Positions 6,673-14,799 of a stretch of DNA of 64,000 nt are shown piece after piece. The notes beneath the pieces were generated by a model that was given only the letters and a program-made list of their open reading frames with translations, was not told where the DNA came from and did not search any database. The position numbers were made by a program, and so were the translations under genes. Within the stretch, counting starts at the first letter, position 1; every line of letters begins with the position of its first letter. The DNA lies in NCBI GenBank assembly GCA_017525805.1, contig JAFXSH010000069.1:1-64000 (forward strand), read 5' to 3'. This DNA comes from Clostridia bacterium. Its GTDB lineage: Bacteria; Bacillota_A; Clostridia; Christensenellales; Aristaeellaceae.

Positions 6673-7719
6673 TTATTCCTCCCAGGGCATCCAAGGGTGC
6701 CAGAAGTGTCCGTACACAGCGGTCTGCTCATAATTCACATCCAGCAGGCCCAGAAAAGAAATGATACCGTTCGGGGTCAGGTCATACCGCTTCCGAATCC
6801 AGTTCACGATGTAAGCAGCGGGCACCAATCCGGAACGGAAGGTTTCGACAGCGATACTGACAGGTTCTTCCACGCCGATGGCATAGGCCAATTGCACTTC
6901 GCAGTGCCGGGCGAATCCTTCTCGGACGATATCTTTTGCGATTTTTCGGGCCATGTACGCGCCGGAACGGTCCACCTTAGTCGGGTCTTTCCCGCTGAAC
7001 GCGCCGCCGCCATGCCTGCTTGCGCCGCCGTATGTATCGCACATGATTTTTCGCCCGGTCACACCGGTATCGGCAAGGCTGCCGCCGTTTACAAATCGTC
7101 CGGTAGGGTTCACTAATGCTTTGAAATCTGTGTTCAGCTTGTAATCCTGGGCGATGCCTGTCATGATGTCCTTGCACAGTGTGAAAACATCTTCCTGACC
7201 AACGTCTACCTTATGCTGTGTACTGATCAGGAAAGTGTCGATGGCATGGTGGGAATAGTCAAAGGTGACTTGGGCTTTAGCGTCATGAAGCAGGAAAGCT
7301 GCTCCGCAGTTTTCCAATCGCTCGATTGCTTCAGTCGCCAGCACAAAGGGCAACGGCAGCATTTTTTCAGTTTCTTCTGTCGCATACCCAAACATCATGC
7401 CCTGATCCCCAGCGCCTTTTTTGTCCACACCCTGTGCAATGTCTTTTGATTGCTTCGTCAGGAAAACAGACAAATCAAAGGTGTCCTGGATTGCAGGTTC
7501 ACAGCGGCACAGAACAGAACTCACCAATGCTTGATAGTCCGGTTCATGGTTAGATGTGATTTCACCCGCTAAAGTGACATGGGCATCCTTAATAAGAGCT
7601 TCTACTGCCACACGGCTGTGGCGGTCATGACAGAGGCAGTCGGTGACGACAGCGTCCGAAATCTGGTCGCAAATTTTATCTGGATGCCCGCGAGACACCT
7701 GTTCGCTTGTAAACAGCAT
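6673..7719 (-). CDS. metK: S-adenosylmethionine synthetase (phage type)
   Basis: The enzyme makes S-adenosylmethionine from ATP and methionine. Signatures are GHPDKICDQISD (residues 11-22), GAGDQGMMFGYA (near 101-112) and GGGAFSGKDPTKVDRSGAY (near 236-254). At 348 aa it is shorter than cellular MetK (about 380-400), as in clostridial prophages, where it usually accompanies a DNA methyltransferase; none is present here. The ATG at 7719 has AGAGGAG upstream, whereas the longer open frame has no ribosome site. The segment TDFKALVNPTGRF, where cellular enzymes have a shorter loop before NPTGRF, is encoded by the 11-bp motif at 7118. A hairpin with a T-rich tract precedes the gene. Confidence 0.9.
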   Translation of the reverse strand: MLFTSEQVSRGHPDKICDQISDAVVTDCLCHDRHSRVAVEALIKDAHVTLAGEITSNHEPDYQALVSSVLCRCEPAIQDTFDLSVFLTKQSKDIAQGVDKKGAGDQGMMFGYATEETEKMLPLPFVLATEAIERLENCGAAFLLHDAKAQVTFDYSHHAIDTFLISTQHKVDVGQEDVFTLCKDIMTGIAQDYKLNTDFKALVNPTGRFVNGGSLADTGVTGRKIMCDTYGGASRHGGGAFSGKDPTKVDRSGAYMARKIAKDIVREGFARHCEVQLAYAIGVEEPVSIAVETFRSGLVPAAYIVNWIRKRYDLTPNGIISFLGLLDVNYEQTAVYGHFWHPWMPWEE

Positions 7720-7746
7720 ATGGTTCTCCTCTTTCTGATGCAATGG

Positions 7747-7782
7747 AAATAAAATAGGAACGGACAGGCTTGAGTCCGTTCC
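7747..7782 (-). terminator. Terminator/attenuator before metK
   Basis: On the minus strand a perfect 9-bp stem (GGAACGGAC) and eight-base loop are followed by TATTTTATTT. It lies between the DUF1492 gene and metK, 28 bases before the metK start, so metK expression needs read-through or a promoter inside this short gap. Confidence 0.65.
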
Positions 7783-7845
7783 CTGCGTGTTCATCTTTTG
7801 ACAGTGTACATCATAACATGGGGGAAGACTGTCTTTCAATGTCTT

Positions 7846-8271
7846 TTAGTGTCCTTCTGAAAGAATCTGATCGACCTGCTTCAACGCCGCCCCATGAACT
7901 TTATACACATACCGGCCTTCATACGACATAATGATTGCGATTTCATTCCAGTTCTTAAAGGTTAGGTAGCGCAGTTCCAGAAGGGTTTTGTACTCAGGAT
8001 TCTCCACGGCATCTATACACCGCTTGATGTCTTTTTTCAGATCAACCAGCGCGTCAATATCATGATTCAGTTCATTCTCCATATCGATGATTTTGGCAAT
8101 CACATCCTGCAGGCTGTGCATATTCCGGGTATGAGAAACAGGCGTGTCATTCATGACAGATGTGGCTTTGGTCGTCGTTTCCCGGAGTGCTGACAGCTGT
8201 TCCAGTTTGCTGTCGATCCTGCGGTCCAGCCAGTAGGCTTGCCCCAGATATTCTTTCGCGGTCACAGACAT
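7846..8271 (-). CDS. DUF1492-like phage late transcription regulator
   Basis: 141 aa. The C-terminal LLELRYLTFKNWNEIAIIMSYEGRYVYKVHGAAL matches the sigma-70 region-4-like HTH of DUF1492/ArpU proteins, which activate late genes in Firmicute prophages. The N-terminal half is a coiled-coil-like helix (residues 10-90). The start (ATG 8271) overlaps the upstream small gene by ten bases and has AGAGGTG in front. Its place between the replication genes and the cargo/structural side agrees with a role in the early-to-late switch. Confidence 0.75.
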   Translation of the reverse strand: MSVTAKEYLGQAYWLDRRIDSKLEQLSALRETTTKATSVMNDTPVSHTRNMHSLQDVIAKIIDMENELNHDIDALVDLKKDIKRCIDAVENPEYKTLLELRYLTFKNWNEIAIIMSYEGRYVYKVHGAALKQVDQILSEGH

Positions 8272-8495
8272 TCACCTCTTATCCACGGCTTTTTGCCGTT
8301 ATAGTATTTTGTGGAAATCCGCTCCTGAGCGGCAAGGGGCATGGAAGCGATACGCTGTATACACCTTTGCTGATCTCGTTCATACATCCACAGCGGCTTG
8401 TAAAATGGACAAAGATCGTAGTGCCCGCTGCATCGGTAGCAATCCAAAGCGCTGCAGTTCCTTCCCGGCAGCAGGGCAAAGCATTTTTCATTCAT
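8262..8495 (-). CDS. Small cysteine-rich phage protein (77 aa)
   Basis: Five cysteines lie in the first 30 residues (CFALLPGRNCSALDCYRCSGHYDLCPFY), a likely zinc-binding knuckle. Proteins of this look are common just upstream of DUF1492 in clostridial prophages; function unknown. It overlaps the DUF1492 start by ten bases. No membrane segment. Confidence 0.6.
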   Translation of the reverse strand: MNEKCFALLPGRNCSALDCYRCSGHYDLCPFYKPLWMYERDQQRCIQRIASMPLAAQERISTKYYNGKKPWIRGECL

Positions 8496-8548
8496 CCTGG
8501 CCTTTCACCTCTCTTTTGAATCCAGCCAACGAATACGAATCCGCAGCT

Positions 8549-8593
8549 TCATAGCTCAGGATCGATCTTCAGTTCATACACTCTCTTATCCAT
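8549..8593 (-). pseudogene. Stub of a ParB-like gene (14 codons)
   Basis: An ATG at 8593 opens MDKRVYELKIDPEL and then meets a stop. The longer relative in prophage 2 (49643 leftwards) starts MEKQVYELKIDPELRD. The stub marks a deletion end in prophage 1, right after VRR-NUC. Confidence 0.75.
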
Positions 8594-8622
8594 GGTTTCT
8601 CTCTTTCCCGGACGCAGTCCGT

Positions 8623-8925
8623 TTATTCCTTATTCAGTTCAGTATCCACCAATTGAATCATGACCTTGGCATCAGCTACACTCTCCACACGGCGGGCGAT
8701 CCCGCCAGAGCGGTTGATTTTTTCGATTGCTCGTTTTTGCAATTCTGTCAGTTTGCCGCTCGGTAGTTTGCATTCCATGCCCAGAAACCGGCCTTTGTAG
8801 CAGCAAATGATGTCAGGAACACCGGAAGTGCCATAAGGCCCGCCGTGTTCTTTCCAAAAGAAAATGTCGCTGCCCAGCGACAGGAGATAGCGCTTGATTT
8901 CCGTGACAATATCCCGTTCAAGCAA
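8623..8925 (-). CDS. VRR-NUC domain nuclease
   Basis: VRR-NUC is a stand-alone PD-(D/E)XK nuclease domain that cuts DNA junctions or branched structures. GVPDI (residues 36-40) and ECKLPSGKLTELQ (51-63) give the catalytic Asp and Glu-x-Lys followed by the Gln. Length (100 aa) is usual for phage versions. It begins six bases after the helicase stop, and phages commonly pair it with this SNF2 helicase. Prophage 2 carries a close relative at 49664-49975. Confidence 0.9.
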   Translation of the reverse strand: MLERDIVTEIKRYLLSLGSDIFFWKEHGGPYGTSGVPDIICCYKGRFLGMECKLPSGKLTELQKRAIEKINRSGGIARRVESVADAKVMIQLVDTELNKE

Positions 8926-8930
8926 CCAAA

Positions 8931-10370
8931 TCAGCCTCCCTTCACCGTGCCCCGTATTTCTGCTTTCACAGCGGCCAGCAGCGCGTCTTGCCCCGCAGCC
9001 TTATCATGCAATGCTTTCATAGCGCGTTCATCCATGGTACCTTTGACAACCAAATGATGAATCACTACTGTGTTTCTCTGGCCTTGCCGCCATAATCTGG
9101 CGTTTGCTTGTTCGTACAGTTCCAGTGACCAGGTCAGTCCAAACCAGATAATCGTGCTGCCGCCTGATTGCAGATTGAGTCCGTGTCCTGTAGAAGCCGG
9201 CTGTGTTGCCGCGATGGGAATCTGTCCCTCGCACCAGTCGGTCATGTCCTGCTCTGAGATCAGACGCCGCACACCATTTGGACAGTCAGGACCATATACG
9301 CCGAACCGCTCCTGAATGCGATCCAGATCATGCTGGTAACTGTACATGACCAGTACAGGTTTCCCGTTGGCGGCTTCGATTAAATCCTCCAAAGCATCCA
9401 GCTTCCGGTCATGGATATGGCGCACATTATGGTATTCATCGTAGCAGGCACCATTGGCAAGCTGAAGGAGTTTATTGGCGAGGACAGCAGCGTTGATGGC
9501 CAGTATATCCCCATCCGCGTAGGGCAGCAGCATATCTCGCTCCATCTGCTTGTACAGTTTCATTTCCTTGGTGGAAAGGGTCAGTTCCACGATGTTTTCT
9601 ATCTTATCCGGCATTTGCAAATGATCCGTTGCCTTCATGGATACACAGATATCAGATAGTTTTCTGTAAATTGCGTCCTCGGCTCCCTCTTTCAGTTCGT
9701 GTTTATAAGGCAGCCAGCTGTTAGGCGTTGTGAAATACAGGTCAAGGTAAGTGCGCATTGTGCGGCCCAACCGTACACCCTTGTCTAAAAGAAAAACCTG
9801 CGGCCACAACTCTTCCAGCGAGTTCGGCGCAGGCGTTCCAGTCAGTCCAACCACGCGGGTAAACTGAGAGATGATTTTTTTCAAGGCCAGGAACCGTTTT
9901 GATCTGTAGTTTTTGAAAGAGGACAGTTCATCCAGAACGAGCATGTCAAAAGGCATCTGACGACCGGCAAAATGTTTGACCAGCCATTCCGTGTTTTCCC
10001 GGTTGATCACATACACATCCGCCTGTTTCCCCAGGGCACGGATGCGATCCATTTCGCTGCCGATAATGCACTGCATTTTCAGGTTCCTCAAATGTCGCCA
10101 CTTAGACAGTTCAGCGATCCAGGTGTCACGGGCCACACGTAAGGGAGCGATGATCAGGACACGGTGCACATCAAAGCTGTCATACATTAGGTGTTGGATG
10201 GCTGTCAGCGTGATGATTGTCTTGCCCAGACCACAGTCAAGAAAAAGAGCGCATTGCGAATGCTGTTCCAGGAATTCCACACAGAATTGCTGGTAGTTAT
10301 GAAGACAAGCCTCATCCAAAGCGGGAGGACTGTTGGTGGTTGGGATCAGTTCCGTATTCGTTTCGCTCAT
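8931..10370 (-). CDS. Phage SNF2-family DEAD-like helicase
   Basis: Superfamily 2 DNA translocase of phage replication modules. Walker A DCGLGKT lies near residue 43, the DExx box LDELSS near 141, motif III LTGTPAPN near 171 and motif VI QANARLWRQGQ near 420. The chosen start (MSETNT..., ATG 10370) has GGAGG five bases upstream; the 48 extra codons upstream in frame lack a ribosome site. At 479 aa it is normal for the family. It is followed by VRR-NUC and preceded by a 450-base repeat-bearing gap after VapE. Confidence 0.9.
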   Translation of the reverse strand: MSETNTELIPTTNSPPALDEACLHNYQQFCVEFLEQHSQCALFLDCGLGKTIITLTAIQHLMYDSFDVHRVLIIAPLRVARDTWIAELSKWRHLRNLKMQCIIGSEMDRIRALGKQADVYVINRENTEWLVKHFAGRQMPFDMLVLDELSSFKNYRSKRFLALKKIISQFTRVVGLTGTPAPNSLEELWPQVFLLDKGVRLGRTMRTYLDLYFTTPNSWLPYKHELKEGAEDAIYRKLSDICVSMKATDHLQMPDKIENIVELTLSTKEMKLYKQMERDMLLPYADGDILAINAAVLANKLLQLANGACYDEYHNVRHIHDRKLDALEDLIEAANGKPVLVMYSYQHDLDRIQERFGVYGPDCPNGVRRLISEQDMTDWCEGQIPIAATQPASTGHGLNLQSGGSTIIWFGLTWSLELYEQANARLWRQGQRNTVVIHHLVVKGTMDERAMKALHDKAAGQDALLAAVKAEIRGTVKGG

Positions 10371-10380
10371 GGATACCTCC

Positions 10381-10834
10381 TTGGCGCAGCAGCGCCCGTA
10401 GTCCAGCAGAAATCTCTCGACGGCAACCAGCTTTGAACCGAATATCCTGACTATTTTCCATAGTCCCTTTATCAGTATCAAAGCGGGCATTCTCCGAGGG
10501 ATAGAAGAAGTCACTTGCCATAGTCTGTAAATCGCGCCAATGGCTCAAAAGGAAGGCGCCTTTTGTTTGGCTTCGTTACTGGAAACCAAAAATCCCTTAC
10601 GCGCGTATAATGCGTATACAGGCGCTCTTTTTCATTTTTTACTCGTTTTATACTCTATATGTGGCCTTTGTTACACAGTTTCAGAAGATTTTTGCTTCCT
10701 ATATTAAGCCGCCGTTACCTCCTGAGAAACCGGATATATGAAAAAGGGTTACTGTTACATCCGGCTCCGCCGTTTCAGTTTGAATCGTAACAGCATCGGG
10801 TAACAATACTGACGCCATGTGGTGTGCATGGCGA
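10381..10834. other. Gap between VapE and helicase with GTTAC repeats
   Basis: No certain gene. GTTAC/GTAAC units occur near 10591, 10670, 10713, 10749, 10754, 10787 and 10799, in line with the denser set in prophage 2 (51618-51870). A possible small minus-strand frame starts at an ATG at 10521; its beginning (MASDFFYPSE) is conserved in prophage 2 (MAWDYFSPSE) but it lacks a ribosome site. The gap may hold a replication origin or a long leader of the helicase gene. Confidence 0.45.
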
Positions 10835-13312
10835 TCAGGTATTGATCCCATCCGGGCGGCTGAAGCACTTCTGCACACCGTAAGCTGTGCGCTGGGCTAT
10901 GGCGGCGCCGTTCTTCCATCCCAGCTTTGCCAGAATAGATAGGATCTCGTTCCGATCCGTCTTTTTGATCGCTCCGGGATCGCGGCCAAAGCACTCCGCC
11001 CAGACCTCCATGACGCACACGGATTTGCGCTTCACGGCGCCTTCTTTATCGCCGCCGTTGAAGGGATCGTTCCGCAGGAAGCCGCGGCGGGCGTTCAGAT
11101 CCATCCTGGCCCAATCCTCCGGCAGCAGCTTGTCCAGGTATTCGAGCACCAGGCCCTCACGGTCATCCGTTTCCATGGCCTCACGCTGCGCGGCTTTGGC
11201 CAGCGCTTCGGTCTCATCATCCAGCAGAGGACGCTCGCCCTGTTCGTACAGGTACTTCGTTTCTGCCCAGATCTGCGCCACATCCTCCTGCGTAAGCTCC
11301 CAGCTGTTCTTGCTGCCTCCGCCCGGCGTCTTGACCGGCCAGAATCGGCGGTTGCCCGTGGTGTCACGCAGGTAGCCTTGCTCCTCATTGGTAGTGCCGA
11401 AAAAGATGCACTGGCGGAGATGCGGAGTAGCGCGGCGACCGAAGGCCGCGCGATAGATATCATTCTGCCGGGACAGGAAGGAGCGCAGCGTTTCCACGTC
11501 GGCCTTCCTTAATCCAGCCAGCTCACCGATTTCCAGAATCCAGTAGCCCAGGAGCTTTTCCGCCGCAGTTTTGTCGTGCGTATCGGACAAGGACAGAGAA
11601 TCAGAGAACCACTCGCCGCCGAGCTTGGCGATGAGCGTCGATTTGCCGATGCCCTGAGGGCCTGACAGTACTAGCATGGAGTCGTGCTTGCAGCCCGGAT
11701 GGCAGATGCGGCGCACAGCGGCGACCAGTGTCTTCCTGGTGACAGTGCGCACATAGGGGTTGTCCGGGGAGCCGAGGTAATCAATGAGCAGCCTGTCTAC
11801 ACGGGGCACGCCGTCCCAGGGAGGCAGGCTGGCCAGGTATTCACGTATGGGGTGGTAGGAACGGTCGTCCGCCACCTTGCCGATTGCAATAGAATAGTTC
11901 TTCAGCGAGAAGGAGCCGTAGCGCTGTTCCACATAGGAGATCACCTGGTTATCATCGGCGTCCCGCCAGAACTTGGAGGGATGGCTCCAGGGCACAGGCG
12001 CGATGTCATCCCGAATCTCCATGCCGTCAGATAATTGATTGAACACGATGCCCTTCAGCCAGGGATCGTTCTGCATGATGGTCAGCAGATTGACGATACT
12101 GTTCTTTACTTTGCCCTGCTTATCGTACTCCAGCTTTGTGAGCCATTCGTTGGGATCGGCCGGTTCGGCAGGTTCCCGGGGATTGCTATCCTGCATGTTA
12201 TCCTGGCTGGTTTCCTGCACAGCGGGCTTTGCGGGTTCAAGCGGTGTGAAGTCGCTCATGATTTCATCGGCGCGATCCTTTGCCAGCTGCACCTTGGTGG
12301 CCGGGTCGTTTGCAGCGTACTCCTGCATCATAGCAACAGATGCTTTTTCATCCTTCACGTTATGCCCATCCACGGATAAAGAGCCAGGCGCGAAGAAATG
12401 CCAGCGAACCAGATCAAAGGCATTGCAGAGTTTCCCGGATGCCGGATCGGTAGCATGATGAGAGAAGGCGAACTTGTCATCGTACACGACCAAGCCGCCC
12501 GTGGTGGTGCCGTCAACATAGGTGTAACGGTCTTCCTGGCGCGTGGGCGTGTACTTATCCTTCAGCAACGTTTCCAGGAGCTGGGAGATGGTGTGCGCCC
12601 GGCAAAAGGCGCCGATGATTCCGTGCTTGGCCAGCGGGTCTTCCGCTTTTTTGATGTTGCTGTGGATGCGCTCATCCTGGGGCTGCGTTGTCGGCCAGAG
12701 CGCTGAATCATGCCAGTCCGCGTAAGAGGAGAGGACTTCGTCTGCGCAGCAGAAGGGGCCGGGGCCGTAGTCAAAGATGTACTCGCCATCCTCCGGCGTA
12801 GAGGGCCAATACATAAGCCTTGCCGCCTCAAAGGTCGTAGGATCAAAACGAGTCAGGGTCAGGTTATCCGCCAGCCTTCGGGAGATGGCGGCATACTCAT
12901 CCGGGCTCACATCCCGGTCTAACGGGATGATGATACGGAAGCGGGGCTTTTCCGGGGTGTGGCTGTGAGTGGAATAGAGCGCATATGTAAAGGGGCAGGT
13001 CAGCTCCAGATCAGAGCGCAGCTCCGCGTCACCGTAGTCTGCGTCCAGGCAAACCAGACAGCGGTTGATAATGGATGCGTTGCTGCGTTTGCCGTTTTTA
13101 AGATACCCGCCGACAAAACCGCCGATGTCTTTGATGCTGTCGCGCTCCGTCTTGGAAAGGCGGGCATACTCTGAGGCGCTTTCACGGGTGCGGGTGGTGG
13201 TGGCGAGCTTGTCCAACAGCTCGCTCCAGAGAATCTCCTTGTTCTGCCAGAGGGTGGCTTTGCGGCTGCGGCCTATGGCGATCAGCAGCTTGCGGTCTTT
13301 GGTTGCTTGCAT
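10835..13312 (-). CDS. Virulence-associated protein E (VapE) family primase-helicase
   Basis: 825 aa. The N-terminal third has a primase-like palm segment (CLVCLDADYGD near residue 86 and YALYSTHSHTPEKPRFRIIIPLDRD), and the C-terminal half is the VapE P-loop ATPase with LSGPQGIGKSTLIAKLGGEWF (near 543-563) and RRFWPV downstream. Such proteins replace DnaG/DnaB functions in phages and satellites. The ATG follows AAAGGAGG. A RelB/RelE-type pair is inserted just upstream on the other strand. Prophage 2 has the same gene split by an inversion. Confidence 0.9.
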   Translation of the reverse strand: MQATKDRKLLIAIGRSRKATLWQNKEILWSELLDKLATTTRTRESASEYARLSKTERDSIKDIGGFVGGYLKNGKRSNASIINRCLVCLDADYGDAELRSDLELTCPFTYALYSTHSHTPEKPRFRIIIPLDRDVSPDEYAAISRRLADNLTLTRFDPTTFEAARLMYWPSTPEDGEYIFDYGPGPFCCADEVLSSYADWHDSALWPTTQPQDERIHSNIKKAEDPLAKHGIIGAFCRAHTISQLLETLLKDKYTPTRQEDRYTYVDGTTTGGLVVYDDKFAFSHHATDPASGKLCNAFDLVRWHFFAPGSLSVDGHNVKDEKASVAMMQEYAANDPATKVQLAKDRADEIMSDFTPLEPAKPAVQETSQDNMQDSNPREPAEPADPNEWLTKLEYDKQGKVKNSIVNLLTIMQNDPWLKGIVFNQLSDGMEIRDDIAPVPWSHPSKFWRDADDNQVISYVEQRYGSFSLKNYSIAIGKVADDRSYHPIREYLASLPPWDGVPRVDRLLIDYLGSPDNPYVRTVTRKTLVAAVRRICHPGCKHDSMLVLSGPQGIGKSTLIAKLGGEWFSDSLSLSDTHDKTAAEKLLGYWILEIGELAGLRKADVETLRSFLSRQNDIYRAAFGRRATPHLRQCIFFGTTNEEQGYLRDTTGNRRFWPVKTPGGGSKNSWELTQEDVAQIWAETKYLYEQGERPLLDDETEALAKAAQREAMETDDREGLVLEYLDKLLPEDWARMDLNARRGFLRNDPFNGGDKEGAVKRKSVCVMEVWAECFGRDPGAIKKTDRNEILSILAKLGWKNGAAIAQRTAYGVQKCFSRPDGINT

Positions 13313-13348
13313 GAAGTTCCTCCTTTGAAAATAGTTTGGTCAACTGTA

Positions 13349-13377
13349 TTGCACTCTGAAATACAATATGGTATACT
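13349..13377 (+). promoter_or_regulatory. Promoter of the toxin-antitoxin pair
   Basis: TTGCAC, 17-base spacer, TATACT, 24 bases before the antitoxin start. Confidence 0.7.
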
Positions 13378-13400
13378 AAGAAAGAAAGGCGGTGTGTGTA

Positions 13401-13712
13401 ATGGCTGCGAGAAGCGCAAATGTGATGGCTCGTGTAGAACCTAACGTCAAAGAACAGGCTGAACTTGTCATGGAGCAATTAGGATTGACAGCTTCAACAG
13501 CGATTAGTCTTTTTTACAGACAGATCATTCAGGATCAGGCACTTCCCTTTACGCCAAGTATCAAACGCCATCATCCAAAGGCGCTTGATGAAATGACGAA
13601 AGAGGAATTTGATCGGAGAATGGCCATCGGGTACGCTCAGGCAAAAAATGGCGATGGGCGACCGGTTGACGATGTCTTCGACGACTTGATTCGGGTAATT
13701 GGCAATGTCTGA
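13401..13712 (+). CDS. RelB/DinJ-type antitoxin
   Basis: 103 aa. The N-terminal ribbon-helix-helix (ANVMARVEPNVKEQAELVMEQLGLTASTAISLFYRQII, residues 5-42) is the DNA-binding fold of RelB/DinJ antitoxins; the acidic C-terminal part (MTKEEFDRRMAIGYAQ...VDDVFDDL) would bind the toxin. The ATG at 13401 was preferred to GTG 13392 for spacing to the AGGCGGT site. Its stop overlaps the toxin start by eight bases. The pair lies antisense to the surrounding replication operon. Confidence 0.85.
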   Translation: MAARSANVMARVEPNVKEQAELVMEQLGLTASTAISLFYRQIIQDQALPFTPSIKRHHPKALDEMTKEEFDRRMAIGYAQAKNGDGRPVDDVFDDLIRVIGNV

Positions 13713-14049
13713 AAAAGCATACACTGTTCAGATCATGATGCATGCGGAGGAAGCGTTGCGAGAAATTGCATTCAGCATCGCGTATGACTTACTTGCCCCC
13801 GAAGCAGCTGTCAGCTGGGCACTGAAAACAAGAGATGCCATCAACCGTCTCTCCTCTTTTCCTTCAAAAGTGCCGTTGACGCCAGAAGAACCATGGCATA
13901 GCTTCGGCGTTCATCGAATGGTTACCGGGAAATACTATGTTTATTTCCTAATCATCGAAGAGGAATCCAAGGTCCGCGTCATAGATGTGGTTCTCCAAAG
14001 AAAAGATCAGGTGAAGCACCTGATTGGCATACCGTTGGTGGAAAACTAA
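13705..14049 (+). CDS. RelE/ParE-superfamily toxin
   Basis: 114 aa. The pattern of an N-terminal helix pair (AEEALREIAFSIAYDLLAPEAAVSWALKTRDAINRLSSFP) followed by beta strands (HRMVTGKYYVYFLIIEEESKVRVIDVVLQRKDQ) is the RelE/ParE fold, which inhibits translation or gyrase. Its ATG sits inside the antitoxin end, the usual coupling. Its last 71 bases overlap the 3' end of the chimeric relic on the other strand. Confidence 0.8.
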   Translation: MSEKAYTVQIMMHAEEALREIAFSIAYDLLAPEAAVSWALKTRDAINRLSSFPSKVPLTPEEPWHSFGVHRMVTGKYYVYFLIIEEESKVRVIDVVLQRKDQVKHLIGIPLVEN

Positions 14050-14479
14050 AAATGCAGATCATCCGCTTCCCCGATATGCGTCGTGGGAGGCGGTTAATTT
14101 CTTTTTCCTCTTCGCCAGCTTTCTGAACATATCTGTCAGCGATCTTAGTGCCAAGGGAAACGATGCCCGTCTGCCGTGGATCAAGATTAACGTGACGTTC
14201 AATCACGCGGAAGGTGTAGCCTTTCATCCAAACATAGATGGATGCGTTGCTGCGTTTGTCGTTCTTTAAATATCTGCCAACAAAACCGCCGATATCTTTG
14301 ATGCTGTCGCGTTCCATTTTGGAAAGGTTGGCATATTCCGAGGCGCTTTCATGGATGCGGGTGGTGGTGGCGAGCTTGTCCAGCAGTTTGCTCCAGAGAA
14401 TTTCCTTGTTCTGCCAGAGGGTGGCTTTGTGGCTGCGGCCTATGGCGATCAGGAGCTTGCGGTCTTCAGTGACTTGCAT
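13979..14479 (-). pseudogene. Chimera of VapE N terminus and a small phage gene
   Basis: Codons 1-78 (MQVTEDRKLLIAIGRS... to NASI) are a diverged copy of the VapE N terminus. From YVW onwards (residue about 79) it matches the C-terminal part of the 117-aa protein at 54787-55140 (VIERHTDLDPRRT...IADRYVQ). The open frame is intact for 166 codons with GGAGGT before the ATG, so a protein may still be made, but neither parent domain is complete. The parent small gene normally lies just upstream of VapE, so this looks like recombination between neighbours. Confidence 0.7.
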
Positions 14480-14514
14480 AGATACCTCCATTTTGCATTT
14501 TCCGTAGTTCTGGG

Positions 14515-14547
14515 TTAAGAAAAAGCATGCCAGTCGACATGCTTTTC
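14515..14547 (-). terminator. Hairpin terminator after the small acidic gene
   Basis: On the minus strand AAAAGCATG pairs with CATGCTTTT across eight bases and is followed by a T-rich tract. It lies just after the gene at 14593-14799. Confidence 0.65.
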
Positions 14548-14592
14548 AAGGGATATGGATTATCAGGCAACGTGCCTTTTCTACGGGATCAA

Positions 14593-14799
14593 TCAGTCAT
14601 CATCATCCGTACCATCACGGAACCAGCCGTCGTCCGCTGCGTCTTCAAGGCTGCTGACCAGGCTGTCGAAGTCTTCATCGGGCTCCAGAATATCAGCCAG
14701 CGCCTGCACAGCTTCCTCGGGGACGCCGTAGCCGTCGGCGAGGCTGCGGAGGCAATCATCGCGGTCATTAGGTAGATATCTCTGTTTGTCATCTGACAA
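14593..14799 (-). CDS. Small acidic phage protein (68 aa)
   Basis: The start is taken as TTG 14799, which overlaps the end of the DUF3846 gene by 11 bases and has AAGGAGAG in place. The product (SDDKQRYLPNDRDDCLRSLADGYGV...) is strongly acidic at its C terminus (DDGWFRDGTDDDD). Domain unknown; an HTH-like core (LADGYGVPEEAVQALADIL) is possible. Confidence 0.55.
   Translation of the reverse strand: MSDDKQRYLPNDRDDCLRSLADGYGVPEEAVQALADILEPDEDFDSLVSSLEDAADDGWFRDGTDDDD

Larger units (their letters stand above)
1434..7128 (+). repeat. Family of 11-bp motifs GCTTTSAAATC, all in plus orientation
   Basis: Exact GCTTT(G/C)AAATC starts at 1434, 1709, 1801, 2282, 2926, 3584, 3918, 4302, 5094, 5379, 5803 and 7118. 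One-mismatch forms start at 1538, 2394, 2607, 3732, 4071, 4862, 5277 and 5598. In intergenic gaps the motif sits a short distance (about 10-40 bases) upstream of the start codons at 1582, 1844, 2648, 2954, 3614, 3947 and 4331. Others lie inside genes of either strand. In minus-strand genes it is always read in one frame, as Asp-Phe-Lys-Ala or close variants. I did not find exact copies in the rest of the window. Role unknown. Confidence 0.8.

Noticed and set aside
7720..7845. SAM riboswitch before metK
   Set aside because: Only about 60 bases precede the terminator hairpin and none of the known SAM riboswitch core patterns is visible.
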